Source: Hyphomicrobiales bacterium
Lineage (GTDB): Bacteria; Pseudomonadota; Alphaproteobacteria; Rhizobiales; Rhizobiaceae
NCBI GenBank assembly: GCA_900470155.1
Contig: UBZT01000003.1
Coordinates: 124,001-188,000, forward strand
DNA length: 64,000 nucleotides
Direction of reading: 5' to 3'
The position numbers and the translations under genes are program-made. This document shows, piece by piece, positions 26,846 through 36,384 of this stretch (positions within the stretch are counted from its first letter, which is position 1; each line of letters opens with the position of its first letter). The notes below the pieces were generated by a model, which saw only the letters and a list, made by a program, of their open reading frames with translations, made no database searches and was not told the origin of the DNA.

Positions 26846-26882
26846 GAAGAAGCGCCGGACGTTTTGCGTCCGGTGCTTCTTC
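26846..26882. terminator. Strong bidirectional stem-loop
   Basis: GAAGAAGCGCCGGAC (26846-26860) pairs with GTCCGGTGCTTCTTC (26868-26882), 15 positions with one G-T mismatch and a 7-base loop. It lies between convergent genes ending at 26833 and 26944 and could end transcription from both sides, although the T-run is poor. Confidence 0.6.
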
Positions 26883-26943
26883 GCTTGGTCATTGCCTGGT
26901 CGCCGCATGCCTAGACTAAGGCATTCTGCCCGCATGGGATTGC

Positions 26944-27996
26944 TCATTGCCTCAGGCGGGTTTCCGATTTGGGATCAAACAGGTGGAGGTTGCAGCTGTC
27001 GACGTCGATGCCGATGGTTTCACCCTCATGTACCCTTGTTGACGCCGGTACGGCCACATTGATCTCGTGTTTGACAGTTCGGATCGTTACAAGCCGCGTT
27101 TCGCCGTGAAACTCGTTTCGTTCGACCTGGCCGCGCAATGCACCCCCGGTCTGGTTTAGCCTCATGGCGCCGGGGCGAATTCCGACCGTGACAGGTCCGG
27201 ATTTTAATGCAAACGGGGCGGCGAGCTTTATCGAGTGGTCCTGGAGCAAACCGTCGGAAGCGTCGAGTTCGATAAAATTCATGTTGGGTGTACCAATGAA
27301 TCCTGCCGCAAACAGAGTGGCCGGCTCCTGGTAAATTTCCTCCGGTGTTCCCATCTGCTCGATCCGGCCCTCCTTCATCAGCACAATTCGATCTGCCAGT
27401 GTCATGGCTTCGAGCTGATCGTGCGTGACATAGATGCTTGTCGTCTTCAGGTCGCGGTGCAGACGCGCAATCTCGACACGCAGATTGCCGCGAAGCTTGG
27501 CGTCGAGGTTTGAAAGCGGTTCATCGAACAGGAAGACTTCCGGAGTTTTGATCATGGCTCGGGCGATTGCAACGCGCTGCTGCTGGCCGCCGGAAAGTTC
27601 TGTCGGCTTGCGGGACAGGTAGACACCGAGGCCAAGCGCCTCGACGACCGGCGCAAGTCGCTCATCGATCGCGGCCTTTGCAATACCAGCCCGCTCAAGT
27701 CCGAAGGTGATGTTTTCCCGCACAGTCATATGGGGATATAGGGCGTAGTTCTGAAAGACCATGGCAATGCCGCGGTCACCTGGGTCGCGATCGTTCACGC
27801 GCTGGCCGCCAATCAGCAGATCGCCGCCCGAAATGTCTTCCAGGCCTGCGATCATGCGCAGCATTGTCGACTTTCCGCAGCCCGACGGTCCGAGAAAAAC
27901 GACGAACTCATGATTGTCGACCTGAAGATTGAAATCGCGCATGACCTCAAGCGCGCCATACACCTTCCGAATGGAGCGGCATTCAACAGTCGCCAT
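26944..27996 (-). CDS. UgpC/MalK-type ABC transporter ATPase
   Basis: A 350-aa ATP-binding subunit of the carbohydrate-uptake CUT1 class. Walker A GPSGCGKST, signature LSGGQQQRVAIARAM, Walker B VFLFDEP and the switch His in YVTHDQLEAMTLADR are intact; the last ~110 residues form the OB-fold regulatory (TOBE) domain with VTVGIRPGAM. It is the last gene of the minus-strand operon 26944-32040; its ATG overlaps the dehydrogenase stop by one base. It energises the two permeases 29047-30725. Confidence 0.93.
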   Translation of the reverse strand: MATVECRSIRKVYGALEVMRDFNLQVDNHEFVVFLGPSGCGKSTMLRMIAGLEDISGGDLLIGGQRVNDRDPGDRGIAMVFQNYALYPHMTVRENITFGLERAGIAKAAIDERLAPVVEALGLGVYLSRKPTELSGGQQQRVAIARAMIKTPEVFLFDEPLSNLDAKLRGNLRVEIARLHRDLKTTSIYVTHDQLEAMTLADRIVLMKEGRIEQMGTPEEIYQEPATLFAAGFIGTPNMNFIELDASDGLLQDHSIKLAAPFALKSGPVTVGIRPGAMRLNQTGGALRGQVERNEFHGETRLVTIRTVKHEINVAVPASTRVHEGETIGIDVDSCNLHLFDPKSETRLRQ

Positions 27997-29042
27997 CAGT
28001 TATCCTCCCCGACCATCGTGATCTGCAGTTTCACGTCCTCAGGTCGACCCTCAGCGGCTCGTTCGAATGCGGCGATGGAATCATCGAATTTGTATGTCTT
28101 CGAGACCAGCGGCTTCAGGTCGACCTTACCCGCCGCGATCAGTGCCAGAGCACGATCGAAGACGTTGGCGTAACGGAATACTGTCTCGATGCGGCACTCG
28201 CGCGAGCAGGCGGCGGCGATGTCGACTGGCACCGGTTCCGGCGGCAAACCGACCAGCACCACAGTGCCACCGGGGCGGACCACTTTGAACAGGTCCCGCA
28301 CCGCTGCCGGCGCGCCGGAGCATTCGAACACGATATCTGCACCCCAGCCATTGGTTGCTTCAGTGACTGCGCTGGCGATGTCGGTCTGGCGCAGATTTAC
28401 ACCGGTTATGCCATCATAGGTCTCGGCCAGCTTCAGCTTCGTCTCTGATAGATCCGAAATCAGCACACGAGAACACCCACCGGCAAGTGCCGCTAGCGCC
28501 ACCATGATGCCGATGGTGCCGCAGCCCGTAACAACCGCTGTATCTCCGGGCGTGATGCGGGCGCGGGCTGCGGCCTGCATGCCAACTGCGAACGGTTCGA
28601 CCATTGCGCCTTCCGCGAACGACACATTGTCGGGCAGTTTGTAGGTGAAGCCGGCGGGATGCACGGTCTCGGGGCAAAGGATGCCATGCACAGGTGGCGT
28701 CGCCCAAAAGCTGACAGCCGGATCGACATTGTAAATGCCCAGTCGCGAAGCCCGTGACAGCGGGTCGGGAATGCCAGGTTCCATGCATACCCGGTCGCCC
28801 GCTTTGAGATGCATCACGTTTGTGCCGACTTCGACGATCGTGCCAGCACCCTCGTGGCCGAGCACCATTGGCGCGTTGAGAACGAAATCACCAATGCGGC
28901 CGTGGGTATAATAGTGAACATCGCTGCCGCAGACGCCCACGGTATGGAGCCGGATGCGCACATCATCCGGGCCAATGTGCTGCGGTAAATCGATATCACG
29001 CAGCTTCAAATCGCCGACGCGTTCCAGGACTAGTGCTTTCAT
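27996..29042 (-). CDS. Zinc-dependent polyol/xylitol-type dehydrogenase
   Basis: A 348-aa medium-chain dehydrogenase. Catalytic zinc ligands C38 ([10 protein letters not shown]), H63 and E64 (GHEGAG) are present, as in sorbitol and xylitol dehydrogenases; the structural-zinc Cys cluster is missing ([18 protein letters not shown]). The NAD fold begins [14 protein letters not shown] and D in LISDLS favours NAD. It would oxidise a polyol brought in by the surrounding CUT1 transporter. The frame extends to 29081, but the ATG at 29042, with AAGG upstream and just past the permease stop, is preferred. Confidence 0.9.
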   Translation of the reverse strand: MKALVLERVGDLKLRDIDLPQHIGPDDVRIRLHTVGVCGSDVHYYTHGRIGDFVLNAPMVLGHEGAGTIVEVGTNVMHLKAGDRVCMEPGIPDPLSRASRLGIYNVDPAVSFWATPPVHGILCPETVHPAGFTYKLPDNVSFAEGAMVEPFAVGMQAAARARITPGDTAVVTGCGTIGIMVALAALAGGCSRVLISDLSETKLKLAETYDGITGVNLRQTDIASAVTEATNGWGADIVFECSGAPAAVRDLFKVVRPGGTVVLVGLPPEPVPVDIAAACSRECRIETVFRYANVFDRALALIAAGKVDLKPLVSKTYKFDDSIAAFERAAEGRPEDVKLQITMVGEDN

Positions 29043-29046
29043 GGGT

Positions 29047-29865
29047 TCAACCTTGATCAGTTTTCTTTGAGAATGCGGCATTGAGACCTCCCGCCATGAC
29101 GCCGAGCAGGATCAGCGGAGGCAGCGAAAGCAGAACGACGGCGGCGTTGAGAATGCCCCAGGGGACGTTCATGCCCAGCTGGGACATTTCAGATGCGATG
29201 ATCGGCAATGTCTTTGCCTTGGATGTGGTGAGCATCATCGCCAGGAGGAACTCGTTCCAGACGAGTACGAAGGAGAAGGCAATGGCACCAAAGATCTGAA
29301 ATCGGGCGATAGGCAGCGCGATGCGGAAGAAGGTTGCATAGGGTCCCAGGCCGTCGACGCGGGCCGCTTCTTCAACATGAAGGCTGACCCGTTCAAAGGC
29401 GGGTACCGAAAGCCAGATGGTGATCGAGGCGGTCACGATCAGATAAGTGACGATCAGCGACAGGCGGGTGTCGTAAAGATCCAGCCCGAGCCAGATGACC
29501 AGCATCGGTATGGCGATCGCCACCGGTGGCAGGAAGCGTAGCGAAAGCACGAAGAACTGTGCCTCAGCCGTCAGCCGGTTCTTAAATCTGGCTATGACAT
29601 AGGCGGCGGGAACGCCGATGACGGCACCGATAACCACCGCACACGTGCAGATGATGATTGAATTAGTCAGCGCGCGGGCAACCGATCTTCGGTTGAGCAC
29701 ATAGCTCATATTGTCCCAGACCGGCTGGAAAAACAGCTTTGGAGTGCTGACCAGGAGATCGGCATTGGTCTTGAAGGCATTGAGCAAGGTCCACAGCAGG
29801 GGCAATACCACAAGCGCGGCGGCAAGCACCAGGATGCACCGAAGCAACAGAGTGGAGACTTTCAT
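29047..29865 (-). CDS. CUT1 ABC transporter permease, MalG/UgpE type
   Basis: A 272-aa membrane protein with six predicted spans. The EAA loop is [21 protein letters not shown], where it meets the ATPase. It starts with a basic residue then a hydrophobic span ([20 protein letters not shown]). Its ATG overlaps the previous permease stop by four bases (29862-29865), indicating coupled synthesis of the two permease halves. Confidence 0.92.
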   Translation of the reverse strand: MKVSTLLLRCILVLAAALVVLPLLWTLLNAFKTNADLLVSTPKLFFQPVWDNMSYVLNRRSVARALTNSIIICTCAVVIGAVIGVPAAYVIARFKNRLTAEAQFFVLSLRFLPPVAIAIPMLVIWLGLDLYDTRLSLIVTYLIVTASITIWLSVPAFERVSLHVEEAARVDGLGPYATFFRIALPIARFQIFGAIAFSFVLVWNEFLLAMMLTTSKAKTLPIIASEMSQLGMNVPWGILNAAVVLLSLPPLILLGVMAGGLNAAFSKKTDQG

Positions 29866-30725
29866 CGGTTCAGCCTCTTCCAGGTGAAGGTGAAGGTCAC
29901 GATGGTCAGCACCATCATGATGACGGCCATGGACGAGGCATAGGAGATCTTCCCGGATTCGATGAAGCCTTGAGAATAGGCATACATGTCCAGGGTCTCA
30001 GTTGAGATGCCTGGTCCCCCACGGGTCATCACATAGACCAGGTCGAAGGATCGCAGGCTTTCGATAGCCTTGACCAGGAGCAGGCTGATCAGAGGTGCCT
30101 TCAACATTGGAAGCGTGACATATCGATGGACTTCGAAGCGCGTGGCGCGGTCGATCCGAGCTGCCTCGAGCGGCTGGGGCGGCAATGATTCCAGCAGTTT
30201 CAGGATGATCACCGCGAAGAACAGGCCCCATTGCCAGACGTCGACGAAGGCAACGGCGAAGAGGGCGCCAAGGGGCGTGGACAATATATCGGGTGTGCTG
30301 CGGGTCAGTTCCCGCACAGGCCAGGTCAAGGTTCCATACAGTGGGTGGAATGAAAACTTCCAGACGAAGGCAGCGCAGACGCGCGGCAGCAGGACCGGGA
30401 TGATAAACAACACGCACAGAATGTTGCGCAGTCTTGTACCGGCGGCTTCGAACATCGCAATTCCGAGCCCGATCCCGGTCAGCATTGTGGCTGTGACGCT
30501 GAGGATTTCCCATTTGAAAGAGACCCATAGAGCGTTCAAAAATCGGGCATCGGTCAACAGGGCAGCGTAGTTTGCGAACCAGACATAGTCCGCGGCTGGT
30601 TGTGACAGCGTTCGGTTCTGTAGCGATATGTTGATCGCATAGATCGTCGGGACCAGTGCCAGAACAATCAGGATCCCCAGAGTGGGGCCGAGAAAGACGT
30701 ATGGAAGCGAGCGTCCGCGGCGCAT
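29862..30725 (-). CDS. CUT1 ABC transporter permease, MalF/UgpA type
   Basis: A 287-aa membrane protein, partner of the MalG-type permease downstream. The EAA-type loop is LEAARIDRATRFEVHRYVTLP, and the VYVMTRGGPGISTETLDMYAY stretch before the last span is typical of UgpA/MalF. About six spans. It follows the binding-protein gene after a strong intercistronic hairpin. Confidence 0.92.
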   Translation of the reverse strand: MRRGRSLPYVFLGPTLGILIVLALVPTIYAINISLQNRTLSQPAADYVWFANYAALLTDARFLNALWVSFKWEILSVTATMLTGIGLGIAMFEAAGTRLRNILCVLFIIPVLLPRVCAAFVWKFSFHPLYGTLTWPVRELTRSTPDILSTPLGALFAVAFVDVWQWGLFFAVIILKLLESLPPQPLEAARIDRATRFEVHRYVTLPMLKAPLISLLLVKAIESLRSFDLVYVMTRGGPGISTETLDMYAYSQGFIESGKISYASSMAVIMMVLTIVTFTFTWKRLNR

Positions 30726-30749
30726 GGCAAGTTCCTCAAATGGTAGGAT

Positions 30750-30771
30750 GGGCGCGCCCGCAGGCGCGCCC
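30750..30771 (-). other. Intercistronic stem-loop after the binding-protein gene
   Basis: GGGCGCGCC (30750-30758), loop CGCA, GGCGCGCCC (30763-30771): a perfect 9-bp GC-only stem between the binding-protein stop (30790) and the permease start (30725). With no U-run it is more likely an mRNA stabiliser or attenuator that raises the binding-protein to permease ratio. Confidence 0.6.
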
Positions 30772-30789
30772 GGTGATCACTGACGGGAT

Positions 30790-32040
30790 TCAGAGCTTGC
30801 GGGCGAAAGCCTCAAGCTCGCCGAGCGTCGCCTTGATGTCCGTGCGGCTGCCGGTGATCAGTTCTTCCAGCATGATGCCCCACTGGTTGCCCAGTTCCTG
30901 CCAGCGCGGATCCTGCCAGAAGGTCACCTGGGTGTGGCTACCGGTGGCTGCCATCGCATCGGCCAGATTCTGGCCGAATGTCGCGGCATATTCCGGGCTC
31001 TGGTAGGTGCTGGTACGGGTCAATTCGCCGGGCTGGCCAGCGGCGAGACGACGGGCTTCCTGCTCTTTCGAGGTTGCCCAGGCGACGAACAGACCAGCGC
31101 AGGCCTTGTCTTCCTCCGTTGCATTTGCCTTGGCTGCAATGGCGAAGCCGTGGGCATAACCACCACCTGGCAGGGGCGTCGGCGGAACGGAGAAGGCGAC
31201 CTTGTCAGCCACCTGGCTCTGCGCCTTGTCGACAGACATGCCGCCAAGCGGCGCGGATTCGACGATGATCGCAACCTTGCCGGCCCGGAAGGCGCCGGTC
31301 GATTCATCCCACGATCCGGTCTGCGTGCCCGGAGCGGAGTATTTGAACAGGTCAAGATAGGCCTGGGTCGCCTTTACTGCCGCCTCTGAATTGAAGGCGG
31401 GTTGACCGTCCTTGAACCATTCTCCACCATTTGCCTTGAACAGCGGCATCCAACGCCAGACATTGGCGCCAGATCCGCGTTGGCCGCGCAAAGCTGTGCC
31501 GTAGACGCCGTTGTCAGGATCATGCAGCTTCTTGACGGCCTCCAGATACTCATCCCATGTCTTCGGTGGCGCGATGCCCGCCTTTTCAAGAAGATCCGTT
31601 CTGTAGACCATAAGATCGCCGCCGCCCTGGACCGGTGCGAACCACTGCTTCCCATCATAGGTGGCTGCGGCACGCATGCCGGCATCAAAGTCATCGTAGT
31701 CGTAGTCGGCCGGGTAATAACCATCCAGCGGAACGATCCAGCCGGAGGAGGCGAAAAGGGCAAGATTGGCTTCGTCGACGTAATAGACCTGAAAACTGCC
31801 CACCGTGGATGCATCTGCCTGAGATTTTGCCCGGCGATCGTTTTCATTCAGATAGCTGATTTCAAAACCTGCGCCGGACAGTTTTTCGAACTCGTCGACA
31901 TAGCCTTCGAGCAGGGTCAGCCCGTCTCGAGGCTGCGCCAAGATGCGCAGGTCTTCGCTGCATTGGGCAGCCGCAAATGCATTGGATGCTGCAAGCAATG
32001 CGATCACCGCGCAGCCGGCGCGGAGCGTGTTATTTGTCAT
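30790..32040 (-). CDS. CUT1 ABC transporter substrate-binding protein
   Basis: A 416-aa extracellular solute-binding protein (family 1). A signal peptide is evident (TLRAGCAVIALLAASNAFAA, cleavage near AAAQCS). The mature protein has the family features VYYVDEANLALFASSGWIVPLDGY and GKVAIIVESAPLGG. A strong GGGAGGAAATC precedes the ATG. It is the first gene of the operon and divergent from an AraC regulator. With the linked dehydrogenase, a sugar alcohol is the likely ligand, but this is inferred. Confidence 0.92.
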   Translation of the reverse strand: MTNNTLRAGCAVIALLAASNAFAAAQCSEDLRILAQPRDGLTLLEGYVDEFEKLSGAGFEISYLNENDRRAKSQADASTVGSFQVYYVDEANLALFASSGWIVPLDGYYPADYDYDDFDAGMRAAATYDGKQWFAPVQGGGDLMVYRTDLLEKAGIAPPKTWDEYLEAVKKLHDPDNGVYGTALRGQRGSGANVWRWMPLFKANGGEWFKDGQPAFNSEAAVKATQAYLDLFKYSAPGTQTGSWDESTGAFRAGKVAIIVESAPLGGMSVDKAQSQVADKVAFSVPPTPLPGGGYAHGFAIAAKANATEEDKACAGLFVAWATSKEQEARRLAAGQPGELTRTSTYQSPEYAATFGQNLADAMAATGSHTQVTFWQDPRWQELGNQWGIMLEELITGSRTDIKATLGELEAFARKL

Positions 32041-32110
32041 GATTTCCTCCCTCGAACGGCAAAACTCCCTTGCCGTCTACGGACACCATTCTGCGCGCCG
32101 ACCCGGTAAG

Positions 32111-32160
32111 AACTAGATTGCCATCGACACAGAACTGATACTAATTTGACAAAACTGATC
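32111..32160. promoter_or_regulatory. Three phased direct repeats, candidate AraC-type operator
   Basis: AACTAGAT (32111), AACTGATA (32133) and AACTGATC (32153) recur at 22- and 20-base spacing, close to two helical turns, in the 138-base gap between the ABC operon (minus) and the AraC regulator (plus). AraC-family activators bind such phased direct repeats. Confidence 0.5.
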
Positions 32161-32178
32161 CATGGTATGGAGATAGCT

Positions 32179-33144
32179 ATGCGAATTGCATCGGATTTTC
32201 CGCAATCGATTTCCGACACCTACACGGCCACCCGCGAGCAGATTATTCTGCCGGGGGGGATGTCCTACCTCATCAGGCGGGATGACTACCCCAATCCCAT
32301 CTGTATCTGGAACTATCATCCGGAATGGGAAATCCATTTTATTCCGGACGCTCAGGGCTTCGCTTATGTCGGCGATTTCATTGGCCCCTTCAAGCCGGGG
32401 CACCTGGTGCTGACCGGCACAAACCTGCCCCATAATTGGATCACGCCGGGCGCGCCGCAACTCAAAGGCCGTGATCTTGTACTGCAGTTCGATGCCGAGG
32501 CTTTGATCGGCGTGCGAGCCGTCTGCCGGGAATTTGACGTTCTTCATCGTCTCAAAGATCTTGCCCAGCGCGGCGTTGAAATAATGGGCCCGGAGGCAAT
32601 CGAGATCGGTCGCAAGATCCTGGACCTGCACAATCACAAGAGTGCTGGAGGTCTCGGCTGCTTTATCGAGATTCTCGAAGACATCGAAACCGCACCGCAG
32701 AAGCGGCTCCTTGCCAGCGAGCACTTCATTTCCTCATACAATCAACTTTCCGACCGGCGTCATCGGCGCATCGACAAGGCAATCCAGATCATGCAGTCCA
32801 GCCCCGGCACCCAGATGCACGAGGTAGCCCAGCTTGTAGGGCTGGAGCCCTCGGCATTTTCCAGGGCTTTTCGCAGAATGACGGGAATGAATTTTTCCAG
32901 CTATAGCCGCTCGGTCAGGGTGTGGCGCGCGCGCACGCTGCTTGCGGAATCCGAGATCCCCATTACCGATATCTGCTTTGAGGCAGGCTTCAATAACCTG
33001 TCAAATTTCAACCGCTACTTCAGGCTGGAAACCGGGCTGACGCCGCGTTCCTACCGGATGGCCGCCCGTATTCGGGGCAAATCGGTGGTGGCAGCGCAGG
33101 CCATCTCCTCAGCGCAGTACAATGCCTCGGTCCCCGTGACGTAA
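32179..33144 (+). CDS. AraC-family transcriptional regulator
   Basis: A 321-aa regulator. The N-terminal cupin-like half (WNYHPEWEIHFIP, GPFKPGHLVLTGTNLPHNW) is a sugar-sensing domain; the C-terminal ~100 residues carry two helix-turn-helix motifs (MHEVAQLVGLEPSAFSRAF and ITDICFEAGFNNLSNFNRYF). Divergent from the polyol-type ABC operon and therefore its probable activator. The ATG at 32179 has GGAG six bases upstream; ATG at 32167 and an upstream start at 32146 are in frame but lack a site. Confidence 0.9.
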   Translation: MRIASDFPQSISDTYTATREQIILPGGMSYLIRRDDYPNPICIWNYHPEWEIHFIPDAQGFAYVGDFIGPFKPGHLVLTGTNLPHNWITPGAPQLKGRDLVLQFDAEALIGVRAVCREFDVLHRLKDLAQRGVEIMGPEAIEIGRKILDLHNHKSAGGLGCFIEILEDIETAPQKRLLASEHFISSYNQLSDRRHRRIDKAIQIMQSSPGTQMHEVAQLVGLEPSAFSRAFRRMTGMNFSSYSRSVRVWRARTLLAESEIPITDICFEAGFNNLSNFNRYFRLETGLTPRSYRMAARIRGKSVVAAQAISSAQYNASVPVT

Positions 33145-33174
33145 TGGAGTGAAAGGCAAGTGCAATAAGCGTAC

Positions 33175-33207
33175 TTGACGATTTCTATATTTCCAGTAAT
33201 CTAGATT
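33175..33207 (+). promoter_or_regulatory. arsR promoter with overlapping palindrome
   Basis: TTGACG (33175-33180) and TAATCT (33197-33202) are spaced 16 bases. The perfect palindrome AATCTAGATT (33198-33207) covers the -10 box and ends one base before the arsR ATG, an ideal place for ArsR autorepression. Transcription would begin about at the ATG, implying a leaderless mRNA. Confidence 0.55.
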
Positions 33208-33208
33208 T

Positions 33209-33541
33209 ATGGATCAAGAAAACGCCATCCTCGCCCTGTCCGCTCTTGCGCAGTCTACTCGCCTGGAGACGTTCCGCCTGCTTGTTCGCCATGCGCCCGA
33301 CGGACTTCCCTCGGGCGATATCGCGCGTGCGATTGATGTGCCGCAGAACACGATGTCCACGCATCTGAACATTCTGTCTCGCGCCGGTCTCGTCACCTCC
33401 GAACGTCGCAGTCGCGTTGTTGTCTATCGTGCGGAAATTACCCGTGTCAGTGACCTCACGCTGTTCCTGATCAAGGATTGCTGCGGTGGAAATGCTGAAT
33501 TATGTGCTCCGCTGATCGCCGAGCTTGAACCCTGCTGTTAG
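33209..33541 (+). CDS. arsR: ArsR-family arsenic-responsive repressor
   Basis: A 110-aa winged-helix repressor of the ArsR/SmtB family: recognition helix region IARAIDVPQNTMSTHLNILSRAGLV and wing ERRSRVVVYRAE. Cysteines lie at the C-terminus (C91, C92, C99, C109, C110), the placement seen in alphaproteobacterial ArsR sensors that bind As(III) away from the classical alpha-3 site. No Shine-Dalgarno precedes the ATG. It leads the ars operon of two arsenate reductases and ACR3. Confidence 0.92.
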   Translation: MDQENAILALSALAQSTRLETFRLLVRHAPDGLPSGDIARAIDVPQNTMSTHLNILSRAGLVTSERRSRVVVYRAEITRVSDLTLFLIKDCCGGNAELCAPLIAELEPCC

Positions 33542-33557
33542 GCTGAAAAGGTTTGCC

Positions 33558-34085
33558 ATGACCAAGACGACGTTCAACGTGATGTTTCTCTGCACCGGAA
33601 ACTCTGCCCGATCGATCATTGCCGAAAGTGTGCTGCGTAAGGATGGTGGCGGTAAATTCAATGCATTCTCGGCGGGCAGCTATCCCAAGGGCGAGGTCAA
33701 TCCGTTCGCGCTTGAGACGCTGTCAGGTCACGGCTATCCGGTCGATGGGCTGCGCTCGAAAAGCTGGGATGAATTTGCAGCCCCTGGTGCGCCCGAGCTC
33801 GATTTCGTCTTTACGGTTTGCGACAACGCCGCGGGTGAAGCATGCCCGGTCTGGCCGGGGCAGCCGATGACGGCGCATTGGGGCGTCGAGGACCCGGCTG
33901 CGGTTGAGGGCAGCGACGCCGAGAAGCGCGTCGCATTTGCCACGACACTGCGCTACATGAAGCTGCGTATCGCCGCCTTTGCTGCCCTGCCTGTCGAAAG
34001 CCTTGAGCGCCTCAGCCTGACGGCCAAACTTCACGATATCGGTCAGATGGAAGGCTCGACGAACCGGAGGCCGGACGTCGCATGA
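33558..34085 (+). CDS. arsC: Arsenate reductase, LMW-phosphatase (thioredoxin) type
   Basis: A 175-aa reductase of As(V) to As(III) built on the low-molecular-weight tyrosine phosphatase fold. The P-loop CTGNSAR (C12-x5-R18) holds the nucleophile and the two further redox Cys are in VCDNAAGEACPVWPG, the thioredoxin-coupled cascade. The frame is open from 33525, but the ATG at 33558 starts right before the fold. It overlaps the next, unrelated arsenate reductase as ATGA. Confidence 0.92.
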   Translation: MTKTTFNVMFLCTGNSARSIIAESVLRKDGGGKFNAFSAGSYPKGEVNPFALETLSGHGYPVDGLRSKSWDEFAAPGAPELDFVFTVCDNAAGEACPVWPGQPMTAHWGVEDPAAVEGSDAEKRVAFATTLRYMKLRIAAFAALPVESLERLSLTAKLHDIGQMEGSTNRRPDVA

Positions 34086-34516
34086 GCCATCCCATCGATA
34101 TCGTCATTTATCACAATCCCGAATGCGGAACCTCGCGCAATACGCTTGCGATGATCCGCAACGCCGGCATTGAGCCGCATGTTGTGGAATATCTCAAGAC
34201 GCCGCCGTCGCGAGCGTTGCTGGAGCAGTTGATTGTTCGCATGGACATGCCAGTGCGCGACCTTCTTCGCGAAAAGGGTACTCCCTTTGGCGAACTTGGC
34301 CTCGGCGAGGCATCCCTGAGAGATGGCCAATTGCTGGATGCGATGATGGAGCATCCGATCCTGATCAATCGCCCGATCGTCGTCACCCCCCTCGGCGTCA
34401 AGCTGTGCCGGCCGTCGGAGGCCGTGCTCGATATCCTGCCGTCGGAACAACAGGCGGCCTTCACCAAGGAAGATGGCGAGGCCGTTGTCGATCAAGCCGG
34501 TCGCCGCATCATCTAG
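34082..34516 (+). CDS. arsC: Arsenate reductase, glutaredoxin type
   Basis: A 144-aa ArsC of the E. coli R773 type, thioredoxin-like fold, using glutathione and glutaredoxin. The catalytic Cys is C15 in [12 protein letters not shown], and the arsenate-binding Arg region is [18 protein letters not shown]. It is translationally coupled to the preceding LMW-type reductase, giving two non-homologous enzymes for the same step in one operon. Confidence 0.93.
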   Translation: MSHPIDIVIYHNPECGTSRNTLAMIRNAGIEPHVVEYLKTPPSRALLEQLIVRMDMPVRDLLREKGTPFGELGLGEASLRDGQLLDAMMEHPILINRPIVVTPLGVKLCRPSEAVLDILPSEQQAAFTKEDGEAVVDQAGRRII

Positions 34517-34599
34517 TCGAACGTTTACAACAGGCATCCGTGTCACCGCAGTCTTTACGAGAGGACTGCGGACGATGTGTCTTTGCCAAGGAGAGCGCC

Positions 34600-35679
34600 A
34601 TGCGTCCCGAAGAACCAATCCTGCATCTGTCCTTCCTCGATCGCTACCTGACGCTGTGGATATTTGCAGCCATGGCCATTGGCGTACTACTGGGCACGGT
34701 ATTCACCGGTCTGCCTGCAGCGCTGAACAGCCTGTCGGTCGGATCGACCAATATCCCGATCGCCATCGGCCTGATCCTGATGATGTATCCACCTCTGGCC
34801 AAAGTCCGCTTCGATGAACTGCCACAGGTGTTTGCCGACAAGCGCGTTCTGGCCATATCGCTGCTGCAGAACTTGATCATCGGCCCGGTGCTGATGTTTG
34901 CCCTCGCCGTCATTTTTCTGCGCGACTATCCTGAATACATGACCGGCCTGATCCTGATCGGCCTTGCGCGCTGTATCGCCATGGTTCTTGTGTGGAACCA
35001 GCTCGCCAGAGGCGACAACCAATATGTCGCCGGGCTGGTCGCCTTCAATTCCATTTTCCAGATCCTGTTTTTCAGCGTCTACGCCTGGTTCTTCCTGACC
35101 TTCCTGCCGCCGCTGTTGGGCCTCGAAGGCAGCGTCATCGACGTATCGGTCTGGACCATTGCCGAAGCCGTTCTGATCTATCTCGGCATTCCGTTCCTGG
35201 CCGGCTATCTGTCGCGCCGCATCCTGACTGCGACCAAAGGTCGGGACTGGTACGAGAACGTTTTCCTGCCGAAGATCAGCCCGATCACACTGGCGGCCTT
35301 GCTTTTCACGATCGTTGCCATGTTCAGCCTCAAGGGGGGCGATGTGGTGCAGCTTCCGGGCGATGTAGTGATGATCGCCATACCGCTGACGATCTATTTT
35401 CTCGTCATGTTCCTCGTCAGCTTCTGGATGGCAAAGTCTGTCGGCACCGATTACCCACGCACGACAGCCGTTGCCTTCACCGCTGCCGGCAATAATTTCG
35501 AGCTGGCGATTGCGGTCGCGATCGCGGCGTTTGGTCTGGCTTCACCGGTCGCGTTCGCCGCCGTGATCGGTCCGCTGGTCGAGGTGCCGGTCCTGATCTT
35601 GCTGGTGCAGATGGCGCTCTGGATGGGCCGCAGGTATTTTGCAAGGACAGCGGGCAAGCCTGTTCCCTCGAACCTCTAG
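34600..35679 (+). CDS. acr3: ACR3-type arsenite efflux permease
   Basis: A 359-aa, ten-span membrane protein of the ACR3 family (BASS superfamily) exporting As(III). The conserved Cys is in [21 protein letters not shown] and the C-terminal signature is [20 protein letters not shown]. The frame is open from 34405, within the preceding gene, but the ATG at 34600 follows AAGGAG. Last gene of the arsR-arsC-arsC-acr3 operon; no arsH or arsA is visible. Confidence 0.93.
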   Translation: MRPEEPILHLSFLDRYLTLWIFAAMAIGVLLGTVFTGLPAALNSLSVGSTNIPIAIGLILMMYPPLAKVRFDELPQVFADKRVLAISLLQNLIIGPVLMFALAVIFLRDYPEYMTGLILIGLARCIAMVLVWNQLARGDNQYVAGLVAFNSIFQILFFSVYAWFFLTFLPPLLGLEGSVIDVSVWTIAEAVLIYLGIPFLAGYLSRRILTATKGRDWYENVFLPKISPITLAALLFTIVAMFSLKGGDVVQLPGDVVMIAIPLTIYFLVMFLVSFWMAKSVGTDYPRTTAVAFTAAGNNFELAIAVAIAAFGLASPVAFAAVIGPLVEVPVLILLVQMALWMGRRYFARTAGKPVPSNL

Positions 35680-35835
35680 GCAGTCGCAATGTCGTATCGA
35701 ACGGTGCTGCAGCGGAAGCGTGAGAGAGACTGGGCCCACTCGTGGGGTGAACAAGTAAAGTGCACTTGGCTTACGCGATGATCGAGATCTCGTCCTGTGA
35801 AACCTTCCTTGATGCTGGGCACGCTTTCGACCGTG

Positions 35836-36207
35836 TCATGCGGCCAACATTTCAAGCATTGTATTTGCCACACGAGCGTGATCGTACGGTTTGCTGAAAA
35901 ACCGGCCCTCTATCGGTAAAAGTGTGTCACTCAGGTTGCTGTGGCCGGATGTTACGATAATTTTGATCGGCGGCCAACGGTCTCTGACTGCAATCGCGAG
36001 CTTCAGGCCGTCCATGCTGCCTGGCATGTCGATGTCGGTGAACATCAAGACAATGTCCTTGTTGACGTCCAGAATTTCGATGGCCTGGTCAGCGTTTGAC
36101 GCCTGGAAAACGGTAAATCCCTGGTCCTCTAGCGACATCACGATATCCATGCGCAGCAGAACATCATCTTCTACAACCAGGACCGTCGGTTCTTTACGCG
36201 TCAACAT
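35836..36207 (-). CDS. Single-domain response regulator
   Basis: A 123-aa CheY-like receiver with no output domain. Acidic pocket E13-D14-D15, phosphoacceptor D58 in FTDIDMPG, Thr in VTSGHS and Lys in FFSKPYD are all present. The frame extends to 36330 but the upstream residues are not receiver-like; ATG 36207 starts just before TVLVVEDD and has AAGG upstream. It follows an HWE histidine kinase on the same strand after a 178-base gap and may accept its phosphoryl group. Confidence 0.88.
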   Translation of the reverse strand: MLTRKEPTVLVVEDDVLLRMDIVMSLEDQGFTVFQASNADQAIEILDVNKDIVLMFTDIDMPGSMDGLKLAIAVRDRWPPIKIIVTSGHSNLSDTLLPIEGRFFSKPYDHARVANTMLEMLAA

Positions 36208-36384
36208 CACGACATTTACCTTCTGCGCTTTATGCCAGTGTTTTTTAGCCACCTGGAATAAGACGGTAACGCGCGTGATCTTGTATTGATCCATTGAAAG
36301 TTGAGGATTATCAAGTCGCTTCAATAACATGTTGCCGCCGGCATGATCACGCCTTGCTTAACGTGACAGCGGCTGTACGGCGCG

